Shown piece by piece: positions 15,362 through 22,752 of a DNA stretch of 28,492 nt. The translations under genes and the position numbers were made by a program. The stretch comes from Hylemonella sp. UBA2468 (GTDB taxonomy: Bacteria; Pseudomonadota; Gammaproteobacteria; Burkholderiales; Burkholderiaceae_C): the NCBI GenBank assembly GCA_002342165.1, contig DDPM01000147.1, positions 1-28,492 on the forward strand, written 5' to 3'. Positions within the stretch are counted from its first letter, which is position 1. Each line of letters opens with the position of its first letter. The notes under the pieces are model-generated. The model saw only the letters and a program-made list of their open reading frames with translations. It was not told the origin of the DNA and searched no databases.

Positions 15362-15955
15362 TTAGTTGAGCTTTAAAAAATGCTCTCGGTAATGTACGAG
15401 CTCGTCAATGGACTCGTGCACATCGGCCAAAGCCGTGTGTTTTTGTTGCTTTTTAAAGCTGCTGTACACATCCGGTCGCCAGCGCTTGGCCAACTCTTTG
15501 AAAGTGCTGACGTCCACATTTCGATAATGAAAAAAGGCCTCCAACTTAGGCATGTACTTGACCAAAAAGCGTCGGTCTTGACCAATGCTGTTGCCACACA
15601 AGGGAGAAGTGCCTTTGGGTACGTAGGCCGATAAAAAAGAAATGAGCAGGTCTTCGGCATCTGCCTCCTTAATGGTGGAAGCTTTGACCCGATCCACAAG
15701 ACCGCTTTTCCCGTGCGTGCCTTTGTTCCAGGCATCCATTTGATTGAGCACTGCATCGGTTTGGTAAATGGCAAAAACAGGCCCTTCTATTCGGGTTTGA
15801 AGTTGAGGGCATGTCACGATGACGGCAATTTCTATGATCCGCTCAACCTCAGGGTCTAGCCCCGTCATTTCGCAATCCAACCAAACCATATTGAGATCAG
15901 ATTTAGAGAGTGCAAGTGCTTGAGGGTTGGCGTCTGCCTTAGTGGGGGTGATCAT
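15362..15955 (-). CDS. orn: Oligoribonuclease Orn
   Basis: Orn is the DEDDh exonuclease that degrades 2-5-nucleotide RNAs, including pGpG. In this 198-residue protein the catalytic acids are visible in [10 protein letters not shown] (Asp27, Glu29), in [11 protein letters not shown], and in [11 protein letters not shown] (His plus final Asp). The C-terminal YREHFLK is typical. I chose the ATG at 15955: it gives an 18-residue lead before [10 protein letters not shown], and further upstream codons would run into the divergent protease gene. Orn is usually about 180 residues, so this is slightly long at the N-terminus. Confidence 0.96.
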   Translation of the reverse strand: MITPTKADANPQALALSKSDLNMVWLDCEMTGLDPEVERIIEIAVIVTCPQLQTRIEGPVFAIYQTDAVLNQMDAWNKGTHGKSGLVDRVKASTIKEADAEDLLISFLSAYVPKGTSPLCGNSIGQDRRFLVKYMPKLEAFFHYRNVDVSTFKELAKRWRPDVYSSFKKQQKHTALADVHESIDELVHYREHFLKLN

Positions 15956-16037
15956 GAACAGATTGAGATGATGAAGAGTCTTTATCCTACACTTCGGATG
16001 CGTTGACTCCATGAACCCCTTTTGCTGACAATTCCCT

Positions 16038-17336
16038 ATGATGTTTGAGTCCCTTGACCACCAACCGGCACATTGGTTCACATTGGTTTTTTGTGCCCTG
16101 TTGATCCTCAATTTAGGTATCAAAACTTGGTTGGCCAGCCGGCATATCAAACACGTGGCACTCAATCGTCCAACCGTGCCAGCCGCTTTTTCGGCCCAAG
16201 TGTCACAAGAAGCCCACCACAAGGCCGCCGACTACACCCTGAGCAAGGCCCGCTTTGGCTTGCTGGACATGGCTTGGAGCTCTGCCATTTTGCTGGGCTG
16301 GACTTTGTTTGGCGGACTTGACGCAGCAAACGAATGGTCAACGGGTGTGACGCAGTCATTGGGCTGGACAGCCCCCAACGGCATTGCGGCTCAATTGATA
16401 CTGCTTACAAGCTTTATGGTGATCAGCAGTTTGCTTGAGCTGCCTGTATCGGCCTACCAAACTTTTGTAATTGAGCAGCGATTTGGCTTTAACACCATGA
16501 ACCTGCAGCTGTGGCTGACCGATTTGGCCAAATCCACGCTCATTGGCGCCGTGGTGGGTTTGCCCATTGCCGCACTGGTTCTATGGGTCATGGGCGCCGC
16601 CGGAACCTTCTGGTGGCTTTGGGCTTGGGGCCTTTGGATGGGGCTCAATTTGTTGTTACTCTTGATTTACCCTACCGTGATTGCACCCTGGTTCAATAAA
16701 TTTAAAGACTTGGATGACGAAGCCCTAAAAGCACGCGTCACCGCTTTGATGCAAAGGTGTGGTTTTACTTCCAAAGGGCTGTATGTGATGGATGGCAGCC
16801 GCAGAAGCGCTCACGCCAACGCTTACTTTACGGGCTTTGGTGCATCCAAACGTGTGGTGTTTTTTGACACCTTGCTGCAAAAGCTCAGCCCCACTGAAGT
16901 GGAGGCTGTGTTGGCCCATGAGCTGGGGCACTTCAAGCACAAGCACATCATCAAACGCTTGGTCACCATGTTGGCTTCCAGCTTGCTGGGCTTTGCATTG
17001 CTGGGTTGGTTGGCTGGCCAAACTTGGTTTTATATGGGCTTGGGCGTTGCACCCAACTTGGGGGCGCCCAACGATGCACTGGCCCTGTTGCTTTTTGTCA
17101 TGGTGATTCCACTGTTTACTTTTTTTGTGTCGCCGGTGATGTCTTATTTTTCGCGCCAGCATGAATTTGAGGCAGATGCTTACGCCAAGCAACAAACCAA
17201 TGCGCACGATTTGAGCAGCGCCTTGCTCAAACTCTACGAAGACAATGCCGCGACGCTGACTCCAGATCCCGTATTTGTCGCGTTCTATTACTCGCACCCG
17301 CCAGCCTCGCAAAGGCTGGCCAAGTTGCAGGCGTAA
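16038..17336 (+). CDS. M48-family membrane zinc metalloprotease, Ste24/CAAX-protease-like
   Basis: A 432-residue integral membrane protease. Several hydrophobic helices precede the catalytic site HELGH (294-298), followed by the third zinc ligand in HEFEAD (from residue 375). The arrangement and length fit the Ste24/CAAX prenyl protease 1-like bacterial M48B group rather than the shorter HtpX. In bacteria without prenylated proteins such enzymes are thought to act in membrane-protein quality control; the substrate here is unknown. An ATG one codon later (16041) is an alternative start. The gene is divergent from orn across 82 bases. A TTGACT box at 16004 lies close upstream. Confidence 0.92.
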   Translation: MMFESLDHQPAHWFTLVFCALLILNLGIKTWLASRHIKHVALNRPTVPAAFSAQVSQEAHHKAADYTLSKARFGLLDMAWSSAILLGWTLFGGLDAANEWSTGVTQSLGWTAPNGIAAQLILLTSFMVISSLLELPVSAYQTFVIEQRFGFNTMNLQLWLTDLAKSTLIGAVVGLPIAALVLWVMGAAGTFWWLWAWGLWMGLNLLLLLIYPTVIAPWFNKFKDLDDEALKARVTALMQRCGFTSKGLYVMDGSRRSAHANAYFTGFGASKRVVFFDTLLQKLSPTEVEAVLAHELGHFKHKHIIKRLVTMLASSLLGFALLGWLAGQTWFYMGLGVAPNLGAPNDALALLLFVMVIPLFTFFVSPVMSYFSRQHEFEADAYAKQQTNAHDLSSALLKLYEDNAATLTPDPVFVAFYYSHPPASQRLAKLQA

Positions 17337-17376
17337 AGCAGCGGTTTCGCAAATCCTTCTTCTCATCAATACCCCT

Positions 17377-17700
17377 ATGCAAGCCCGTTCTTTGCTCTCA
17401 CCCACTGATCTGCTGACAGGTTTGGCCCAATTAGATGGCTGGACCTTGGATGGCGACGGCGCAGATTTGGCCATTACCAAGAAATTTGGTTTTTCGAATT
17501 TTTATGAAACCATGGCTTTTGTGAACGCCTTGGCGTTTGTGGCCAACCAACAAGACCATCACCCCGATTTGCAAGTGTCCTATGGGCATTGCGTGGTGTG
17601 TTGGCGCACGCACGATGCCGGCGGCATAACGGCATGGGATTTGCACTGCGCCACACTGACCGACCTTCTGATGTCTCAAAGTTCAGGACCCGCCAGATGA
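17377..17700 (+). CDS. phhB: Pterin-4a-carbinolamine dehydratase
   Basis: The 107-residue enzyme dehydrates 4a-hydroxytetrahydropterin so the cofactor of aromatic amino acid hydroxylases can be recycled. The family signature is present as QDHHPDLQVSYGHCVVCWRT, with the paired histidines of the active site, and the C-terminal helix ITAWDLHCATLTDLL. Length is normal. I chose the ATG at 17377 (MQARSLLSPTDLL); earlier in-frame codons overlap the protease gene. No phenylalanine hydroxylase gene is in the window, so its partner is elsewhere or it acts in another pterin or molybdopterin-linked role. rsgA follows 21 bases later. Confidence 0.93.
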   Translation: MQARSLLSPTDLLTGLAQLDGWTLDGDGADLAITKKFGFSNFYETMAFVNALAFVANQQDHHPDLQVSYGHCVVCWRTHDAGGITAWDLHCATLTDLLMSQSSGPAR

Positions 17701-17721
17701 GCCCTCAGGTCCAGTCCTAAT

Positions 17722-18720
17722 ATGCCCCAAACCGGATTGAGTTGGGGGCGGGTTGTGGCCGGTCATGGCCGACATGTTTTGGTTGAAACCCATCAAGGAC
17801 AAAGGGTGATTTGTCACCCCAGGGGAAAGCAAAACCTTGCTGTGGTGGGAGATGAGGTTCAGTGGCTGCCCAGCACAGATGAAGGCACCATTGAAGCCAT
17901 AGAACCCAGGCGGAATTTGCTTTTTCGCCAAGATGAATTGCGAACCAAGTCTTTTGCGGCCAACCTAGACTTGGTCTTGATTTGGCTTGCTGCTGAGCCC
18001 GAGTTTTCGGAGCATCAATTGGCAAGAGCCTTAATTGCCTCGGAAGCCGCAGGTATTGGGGCAGCCATTATGTTGAACAAGAGCGATTTAAAAGAATCCT
18101 TTAACCGCGCTTGGAATCGACTGGCGCCTTACAGGCAAATGGGGTATGAGGTGAGCCCCATGAGCTTGAAGCCCCATGACATCAGGCATCCAGATGCGCC
18201 CCCATTAGATTCTGCGCCAGACCTTGCCAGCCCTCCTCTGAGTTTGCTGTTGGGTAAGGTCACGCTGCTTCTTGGGCCCTCGGGGGCAGGTAAAAGCACG
18301 TTGGTGAATGGTTTGGTACCCAACGCTCAAGCGCTTACTGGAGAAATTTCAAAAGCATTGAACTCGGGCAAACACACCACCACACACACACGATGGTATT
18401 GGCTTGCACACCCTTTCGACCTTGAGGTGAAATCCGCGCTGATTGACTCCCCGGGGTTTCAAGAATTTGGGCTACAACACCTCAACCCAATGCAATTGAC
18501 AGGCTTGATGCCCGACATTAAGGCCCATGCCCAAGAGTGCAAGTTTTACAACTGCACCCATCTTCATGAACCAGGATGTGCAGTTATAGCGTCCGTTGGA
18601 ACGGCTTCGGCTAAAACAGCGAATTCAGATTCACCACCACTGAGTTCAGACCAAATTCACCCGCTGCGCTACAAAATCTACAAAGATTTATTCGAGGAAC
18701 TTTCCGTCAAAAGGTACTAA
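17722..18720 (+). CDS. rsgA: Ribosome small-subunit biogenesis GTPase RsgA
   Basis: RsgA is a circularly permuted GTPase that checks late 30S maturation. The 332-residue protein shows an N-terminal OB-fold (WGRVVAGHGRHVLVE), then motifs in permuted order: G4 NKSD, G1 GPSGAGKST and G3 DSPG. The C-terminal zinc knuckle ECKFYNCTHLHEPGC fits CX4CXHX5C exactly. Length is within range (290-350). It lies downstream of the dehydratase gene on the same strand and converges on the CobD-like gene. Confidence 0.96.
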   Translation: MPQTGLSWGRVVAGHGRHVLVETHQGQRVICHPRGKQNLAVVGDEVQWLPSTDEGTIEAIEPRRNLLFRQDELRTKSFAANLDLVLIWLAAEPEFSEHQLARALIASEAAGIGAAIMLNKSDLKESFNRAWNRLAPYRQMGYEVSPMSLKPHDIRHPDAPPLDSAPDLASPPLSLLLGKVTLLLGPSGAGKSTLVNGLVPNAQALTGEISKALNSGKHTTTHTRWYWLAHPFDLEVKSALIDSPGFQEFGLQHLNPMQLTGLMPDIKAHAQECKFYNCTHLHEPGCAVIASVGTASAKTANSDSPPLSSDQIHPLRYKIYKDLFEELSVKRY

Positions 18721-18725
18721 CGCTT

Positions 18726-18776
18726 GCCAATATTGCACTTTCTGATATTGGCCAGATCAGCCCAGCAGTCTGGCCA
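18726..18776. repeat. Two overlapping inverted repeats at the rsgA/CobD-like convergence
   Basis: GCCAATAT (18726-18733) and ATATTGGC (18745-18752) form a perfect 8-bp stem with an 11-base loop. TGGCCAGA (18749-18756) and TCTGGCCA (18769-18776) form a second perfect 8-bp stem with a 12-base loop, reaching into the last codons of the leftward gene. They share 18749-18752 and so exclude each other in one transcript. Neither has a U-tract; they may mark both 3' ends. Confidence 0.55.
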
Positions 18777-19686
18777 AAGTCAGCAAGGCAATCAAGACCA
18801 TCCACATGACAACAGAGCGCCACACCAAGCCTACGACGCTTCGAAGATGCTCGAATTCTGGCTCACTTTGAGCAGCTACATCCTCATTGAATTCCAGTGG
18901 TTTCAAGCGCACGTCTATAGCCCCGGAGGTGGAGGCCAGTATGATGCTTTCGTTGGTGCATTCCGGGTCTGAAGACTGATGACGCCAACCCTCAATCGCC
19001 TCTTCAAAACTGCCCACTACAGCAAATCCCAAGGCAGTAATGCGTGCTGGAAACCAGTCCACCAATTGCCAAGCATATATCGCCGCCTCGCATGCTGCTT
19101 CACTTACAGGTAATTTGTGTTGCTCCAAAAACTTTGGCCAAACGTGCGCTGCCATATCGGACAAACGGTAAAACAATGCGCCAGCTGGTCCTAAACCCAA
19201 GGCTGCCAGTATGGAATACCAAGCCAGCACACCAAATACATGGCGGTGCGCAGCCAAAATGGATTCTTCAATCACCAGCCTCAGGATTTCGCTCCTGGGC
19301 AAACGACTGGCATCCATATGCCGCCACTCCGACATGAGTTGACGAGCCAAGGTTTCGTCACCCACATCTAGGGCATCTCGAATTTCAGTGAAGTGATGGC
19401 TGAACTGCCTGAAGCCCAGGGTGAGGTACAGCATCAGGGTGCTGAATAACATCGCCAAAGGCCATCCCACCCAGATCATGAGGACCCAGTAGATACCCAA
19501 AATCATTGCTGAAGGCAGCAAGGTGACCACCAGCCAAGCCAACCAAGCTTGCGTTTTCTGCCCTGCATCCAGATTGCGAACGATCCATCGCATCCAGGCC
19601 TGAAGCGCACGCTGCCACCAGCCTTGATGGGACATGGGGCGGGCCTGCTCCACTAAAAGCGCCACCAAAATTGCAAAGAAACTCAT
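18757..19686 (-). CDS. CobD/CbiB-AmpE-like inner-membrane protein
   Basis: A 309-residue membrane protein of the CobD/CbiB-related group often annotated in Burkholderiales. Hydrophobic stretches are at the N-terminus (MSFFAILVALLVEQ), about 50-90, about 145-170 and the extreme C-terminus (VVMWMVLIALLTLARLLG). YAWQLVDWFPARITALGFAVVGSFEEAI matches the conserved LDWVPVRLxxxxYALxG-type segment shared by CbiB and AmpE. CbiB makes adenosylcobinamide phosphate and AmpE affects beta-lactamase signalling. No cobalamin genes are nearby, so an AmpE-like role is at least as likely. It follows the Nudix gene after 26 bases and has no clear ribosome site. Confidence 0.75.
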   Translation of the reverse strand: MSFFAILVALLVEQARPMSHQGWWQRALQAWMRWIVRNLDAGQKTQAWLAWLVVTLLPSAMILGIYWVLMIWVGWPLAMLFSTLMLYLTLGFRQFSHHFTEIRDALDVGDETLARQLMSEWRHMDASRLPRSEILRLVIEESILAAHRHVFGVLAWYSILAALGLGPAGALFYRLSDMAAHVWPKFLEQHKLPVSEAACEAAIYAWQLVDWFPARITALGFAVVGSFEEAIEGWRHQSSDPECTNESIILASTSGAIDVRLKPLEFNEDVAAQSEPEFEHLRSVVGLVWRSVVMWMVLIALLTLARLLG

Positions 19687-19698
19687 GAATGCATCATA
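19682..19698 (-). repeat. Start-region repeat, copy at the CobD-like gene
   Basis: Read leftward, TATGATGCATTCATGAG spans the start codon of the CobD-like gene. It matches 16 of 17 bases of the block at the start of the upstream Nudix gene (20398-20414). Inside it a mini-frame, ATG ATG CAT TCA TGA, ends in a 4-base ATGA overlap with the gene start. No Shine-Dalgarno is visible, so reinitiation could feed the gene. Confidence 0.5.
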
Positions 19699-19712
19699 GA
19701 CAACCGTTGCGT

Positions 19713-20402
19713 CTAGGCCATTAGAAAGCGGTAGAAGTTACGCAACATTCCCGCTGTAGCCCCCCAAATGAAACGCTCGACAGCTTCATCTTGGTATGGC
19801 ATAGAAAACCAGGTACGCCTGACCCCATCAGACCAATATTCATGCCGTCGGTGGTTGGCTGGATTCATTAAGAAGGACAAAGGCACCTCAAACACATCGG
19901 CCACTTCACCGGGGTTGAGCTGCAACTGAAAGCCAGCCTCCACCAATGCCACTACAGGCGTCACCTCAAAAGCGCTCCCAGTGGTGTAAGGGGCTAAAGT
20001 GCCCAACACTTGGACGAAACTGCGATGCAGCCCCACCTCTTCTTCGGCCTCTCGCAAAGCAGCTTCGATGGCGTTGGCATCATGCGCGTCAATCTTCCCC
20101 CCTGGAAATGCAATTTGTCCGGAGTGATGAGCCAAGTGCGCCGTTCTTTGGGTGAGCAAGACCATGAGTTCTGCCCGCCGCACCAAGGGTATCAAGACAG
20201 CGGCTGGCAAAACCCTCCTCGAAGAGATAGGAGGTTCCCGATGGATTTCGGGCTCCCAATAAGGCGTGGCGTTAAACCTGACCTTTAACGCCTCGGGCGA
20301 CAAATGTTTTACAGCCACGGCAGGCAAGTGGTCGTCGACACCCAAAACAGGCACCTTTTTGGGGTCGAAATTTGGCAGCTTGGATAGTGGGATCAGGCTC
20401 AT
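19713..20402 (-). CDS. Nudix hydrolase, CoA pyrophosphatase type
   Basis: A 229-residue Nudix enzyme of the NudL/YeaB (UPF0035) group, which cleaves CoA and its esters to 3',5'-ADP and phosphopantetheine. The group-specific upstream motif LLTQRTAHLAHHSGQIAFPGG leads directly into the Nudix box, GGKIDAHD and then REAEEEVGL, which holds the metal-binding glutamates. I chose ATG 20402 (MSLIPLSKLP); the frame stays open to 20471 but that part overlaps the rplS terminator. It lies just downstream of that terminator, so expression may depend on readthrough. Confidence 0.92.
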   Translation of the reverse strand: MSLIPLSKLPNFDPKKVPVLGVDDHLPAVAVKHLSPEALKVRFNATPYWEPEIHREPPISSRRVLPAAVLIPLVRRAELMVLLTQRTAHLAHHSGQIAFPGGKIDAHDANAIEAALREAEEEVGLHRSFVQVLGTLAPYTTGSAFEVTPVVALVEAGFQLQLNPGEVADVFEVPLSFLMNPANHRRHEYWSDGVRRTWFSMPYQDEAVERFIWGATAGMLRNFYRFLMA

Positions 20403-20414
20403 GAAGGCATCATA
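20398..20414 (-). repeat. Start-region repeat, copy at the Nudix gene
   Basis: Read leftward, TATGATGCCTTCATGAG spans the Nudix gene start codon and differs at one base from the block at 19682-19698. It contains ATG ATG CCT TCA TGA, whose stop overlaps the gene start by ATGA. GGCGG from the terminator stem lies 7 bases before the mini-frame's first ATG and could serve as its ribosome site. Confidence 0.5.
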
Positions 20415-20450
20415 AAAAAACCGCCTCAGTGATGAAACTGGGCGGTTTTT
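20413..20450 (-). terminator. Rho-independent terminator after rplS
   Basis: AAAAACCGCC (20416-20425) and GGCGGTTTTT (20441-20450) pair perfectly, with an inner CAGT/ACTG pairing that lengthens the stem past one bulged base. Read leftward from rplS the stem ends in a run of seven T. It lies about 40 bases after the rplS stop and directly before the Nudix start. The symmetry would also allow activity on the other strand. Confidence 0.88.
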
Positions 20451-20488
20451 GGGTCCGAAATGAATCGGCACCGATTCTTGATTGAAGT

Positions 20489-20890
20489 TTATTCGGCTGG
20501 AGTGACAGGAGCTGCGACAGCTGCAGCAGAAGTCTTAGAGACCAACTTTTCCTTAATGCGTGCAGATTTACCGCTGCGATCACGCAAGTAATAAAGCTTG
20601 GCACGGCGGACATCACCACGGCGCTTGACTTCGATACTGGCAATCAAAGGGCTGTAGGTTTGGAACGTACGCTCCACACCTTCACCACTGGAGATTTTGC
20701 GAACAATAAAGCCGCTGTTAAGGCCACGGTTGCGCTTGGCAATGACCACGCCTTCGTATGCCTGAACACGCTTGCGAGTGCCTTCAACCACGTTGACATT
20801 CACAATCACGGTGTCGCCAGGGGCAAACTCGGGGATTTTTTTATCGAGACGGGCAATTTCTTCCTGTTCGAGCGTTTGAATCAAATTCAT
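20489..20890 (-). CDS. rplS: 50S ribosomal protein L19
   Basis: L19 sits at the 30S-50S interface. The 133-residue protein has the family core: [40 protein letters not shown] and [12 protein letters not shown], ending in [16 protein letters not shown] plus an alanine-rich tail slightly longer than in E. coli (about 115 residues). ATG 20890 ([12 protein letters not shown]) is the family start, with GAGGT upstream. It is the fourth gene of rpsP-rimM-trmD-rplS, separated from trmD by 111 bases that may hold extra control. Confidence 0.98.
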   Translation of the reverse strand: MNLIQTLEQEEIARLDKKIPEFAPGDTVIVNVNVVEGTRKRVQAYEGVVIAKRNRGLNSGFIVRKISSGEGVERTFQTYSPLIASIEVKRRGDVRRAKLYYLRDRSGKSARIKEKLVSKTSAAAVAAPVTPAE

Positions 20891-20940
20891 AGTGACCTCG
20901 TAAGGATCTTGCAAGCACCCTACATCGGAATGATGTTTAA

Positions 20941-20993
20941 GCAAAAAGTAATTTTTTGCGGTCTGGCAGAGGATCAAAAAGCTTTTGATTATA
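20941..20993 (-). promoter_or_regulatory. AT-rich hairpins and TATAAT box between trmD and rplS
   Basis: Two hairpins lie in this gap: GCAAAAA/TTTTTGC (20941-20959, 5-base loop) and ATCAAAA/TTTTGAT (20973-20989, 3-base loop). A perfect TATAAT read leftward (20993-20988) overlaps the second, with TTGAAT 20 bases further upstream, a spacing longer than normal. The region could hold a secondary rplS promoter, a processing site or a weak attenuator. Confidence 0.4.
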
Positions 20994-21001
20994 CGAGAGA
21001 G

Positions 21002-21748
21002 TTAAAAAAGCTGATTCAAAAGCTTTTCGTCTGAGGCTGTAAGGCGGCCCGCACTTCTTGCTTTTTCTATCAAATCGGGCCGCAAGCTGGCAGAGAGCAA
21101 CAAACGCTGCTCTCTGCGCCATTGCTCAATTTGGGCATGGTGCCCTGAGAGCAACACTTCAGGAACCGTCTCGCCCAGCCAGCTTTCAGGGCGGGTGTAA
21201 TGAGGGCAGTCCAACAGGCCATCTAAAACAGGATTGAAGCTGTCGAGCTGATGGCTGTCTTCGTCGCCCAAGACCCCCGGCTGCAGCCGGGCCACGGCAT
21301 CAAGCAGGGTCATGGCAGGCAGTTCCCCTCCGGAAAGCACAAAGTCTCCTAGGCTGTACTCTTCATCCACGCAGGCGTTGATAAAACGCTGATCAATGCC
21401 CTCGTAACGGCCACAAATCAGCACGGCACCCTGGCTTTGTGCCCAATGCTCCACCATGGCATGCGTGAAAGGTTTGCCCGTGGGAGTGAACAGCAATACG
21501 GGCGCGGGTTGCGAGCGTTGGTTCTGAGCTGCTTGCAAGGCGGCAAACAAGGGTTCAGGCATCATCACCATACCTGGTCCGCCCCCAAACGGACGATCAT
21601 CCACACGCTTGTAGTTGCCCTCAGCAAAATCTCTAGGGTTGTGCAGGAGCACTTCGACCAAGCCCATTTCATAGGCGCGCCGCGTGATCCCATTTTTAAA
21701 AAAAGGCTCAAACAGTTCGGGGAACAGGGTCAGAACGTCAAAACGCAT
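21002..21748 (-). CDS. trmD: tRNA (guanine37-N1)-methyltransferase TrmD
   Basis: TrmD methylates G37 of tRNAs to prevent frameshifting. The 248-residue protein starts MRFDVLTLFPELFEPF, has the SPOUT trefoil-knot segments ICGRYEGIDQRF and SLGDFVLSGGELPAM, and PHYTRPESW with the C-terminal domain EVLLSGHHAQIEQWRRE. Length is normal. I chose ATG 21748, 34 bases after the rimM stop; the open frame continues upstream but only into rimM. No strong ribosome site is visible, so translation may be coupled to rimM. Confidence 0.97.
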   Translation of the reverse strand: MRFDVLTLFPELFEPFFKNGITRRAYEMGLVEVLLHNPRDFAEGNYKRVDDRPFGGGPGMVMMPEPLFAALQAAQNQRSQPAPVLLFTPTGKPFTHAMVEHWAQSQGAVLICGRYEGIDQRFINACVDEEYSLGDFVLSGGELPAMTLLDAVARLQPGVLGDEDSHQLDSFNPVLDGLLDCPHYTRPESWLGETVPEVLLSGHHAQIEQWRREQRLLLSASLRPDLIEKARSAGRLTASDEKLLNQLF

Positions 21749-21782
21749 GATATTTGGGTTGGGAGATGGGGCGTCCTCAACT

Positions 21783-22343
21783 TCAAAAGTCGGGCTGCCA
21801 ATCCACTTTAATGGTGCGTGTGGGCAAATCCACGTCGTCCACAAATGCCGCCACAAAGGGAATCATGCGCTCAACAGGTTTGGGATTGGCTTGTTCGTGA
21901 ACCACCAGCACTGTTTGGGGACCCGTAGACATCAGGTCTACCACTGTACCCAGGAGCTGTTGTTGCCGGTTGATCACTTGAAGTCCCATAAGATCAACCC
22001 AGTAATACTCATCTTTGGCAGCCGTAGGAAAGCTGGATCTGGCCACAAAGATGCGAGCGCCCTTAAGGCCCTCTGCAGCCGTTCTGTCAAGGATGTCATG
22101 GGAAGATGCCACGATGGTATCTGCGTGGTCTTTGGCTTGCGAAATGGGGAGCAGCAAGGTGCCCTCAAAAGATTTGGCTCCCCGCTCAGAGGGCTTTATG
22201 TACCAACGCTTAGATGAAAAAAGGGCCTCAGGTTGGGCGCTGTAAGGCAGCACCTTGATCCAACCCTTGACCCCCCATGCATCCAGAATACGCCCGACTT
22301 CTATGGCGTCTTCTGGAAGTTCTACGGCTTCTAGCGCCAGAAT
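21783..22343 (-). CDS. rimM: 16S rRNA processing protein RimM, probable non-canonical start
   Basis: RimM helps 30S head assembly and binds S19. The frame encodes the N-terminal barrel (AIEVGRILDAWGVKGW, then VLPYSAQPEALF) and the C-terminal PRC barrel (YYWVDLMGLQVIN, TVLVVHE, RMIPFVAAFVDDVDL). The first ATG/GTG/TTG in frame is GTG 22253, inside the N-terminal barrel, which would delete the conserved VGRI...GVKG segment. Upstream the frame is open to a TAA at 22355-22353 and offers only ATT 22343, CTG 22340, CTG 22346 or weaker codons. ATT 22343 overlaps the rpsP stop as TGATT; CTG 22340 has the better spacing (7 bases) from AAGGCGG. Length is then 185-186, normal for the group. Confidence 0.85.
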   Translation of the reverse strand: MLALEAVELPEDAIEVGRILDAWGVKGWIKVLPYSAQPEALFSSKRWYIKPSERGAKSFEGTLLLPISQAKDHADTIVASSHDILDRTAAEGLKGARIFVARSSFPTAAKDEYYWVDLMGLQVINRQQQLLGTVVDLMSTGPQTVLVVHEQANPKPVERMIPFVAAFVDDVDLPTRTIKVDWQPDF

Positions 22344-22594
22344 CAGACCGCCTTAGCTGCGGCCTGCTTGATCAGGCGTTCTACAGTAGGGGAAGCTTGC
22401 GCACCCACCCCTCTCCAGTAGCTCAAACGGTCCTGAGCAATGCGAATGCTTTCTTCACCGCCAGTTGCAATGGGGTTGTAAAAGCCGATGCGCTCAATAA
22501 AGCGCCCATCACGACGATTGCGCTTGTCAGCAACCACAATGTTAAAAAACGGACGGGCCTTTGCGCCGCCGCGTGAGAGTCGAATAACGACCAT
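22343..22594 (-). CDS. rpsP: 30S ribosomal protein S16
   Basis: S16 is a small 30S assembly protein. The 83-residue sequence begins [20 protein letters not shown], continues with [19 protein letters not shown], and ends in the [19 protein letters not shown] segment, all diagnostic. AAGGA precedes the ATG. It is the first gene of the operon rpsP-rimM-trmD-rplS; its last codons carry the AAGGCGG that may be the rimM ribosome site. Confidence 0.98.
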   Translation of the reverse strand: MVVIRLSRGGAKARPFFNIVVADKRNRRDGRFIERIGFYNPIATGGEESIRIAQDRLSYWRGVGAQASPTVERLIKQAAAKAV

Positions 22595-22613
22595 ATTGGA
22601 TCCTTTGGGTGGT

Positions 22614-22639
22614 AAATGCTCTCAATATTGAAAGCATTT
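22614..22639 (-). promoter_or_regulatory. 26-base near-perfect palindrome in the rpsP leader
   Basis: AAATGCTCTCAAT (22614-22626) is followed without a gap by ATTGAAAGCATTT (22627-22639). The arms are complementary at 12 of 13 positions. It ends 19 bases before the rpsP ATG and lies about 60 bases downstream of the probable transcription start. It could be a protein-binding operator or, in RNA, a hairpin beside the ribosome site. Confidence 0.6.
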
Positions 22640-22703
22640 GTATAGGCTCGGTGTTGAGACACGCGCTAAGGCCACCCGGCCAGCGACACACCGAAAGGGG
22701 CAA

Positions 22704-22709
22704 ATTATA
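22704..22709 (-). promoter_or_regulatory. Probable -10 box of the rpsP operon promoter
   Basis: A perfect TATAAT read leftward (22709-22704) lies 110 bases upstream of the rpsP ATG. No good TTGACA occurs at 16-18 bases, so the -35 is weak or replaced by other contacts. The deduced leader is roughly 100 bases. The box lies within the 158-base divergent gap shared with the TM2 gene. Confidence 0.5.
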
Positions 22710-22752
22710 GCCACTCTGCAAATGATGGGACATCCGTAAGACAATCCAACAC

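Noticed and set aside
16004..16032. Promoter TTGACT (16004-16009) with GACAAT (16027-16032) before the M48 gene
   Set aside because: The spacing is acceptable, but transcription would start at the ATG itself and the -10 is weak. Noted in the gene entry but not called.
15956..16222. An 89-residue N-terminal extension of Orn
   Set aside because: It would overlap the divergent M48 gene and lacks similarity to Orn. The protein from 15955 already contains the whole domain.
16725..17480. A 251-codon minus-strand frame across the M48 protease and dehydratase genes
   Set aside because: It runs antisense to two genes with intact catalytic motifs and has no recognisable domain or start context.
18372..18391. 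A CA-rich tract as a possible phase-variation repeat
   Set aside because: It encodes HTTTHT in the conserved part of RsgA, is short and irregular, and lies far from any start or promoter.
20403..20471. A 23-residue N-terminal extension of the Nudix protein
   Set aside because: It reads through the rplS terminator hairpin, and the ATG at 20402 gives a normal family N-terminus.
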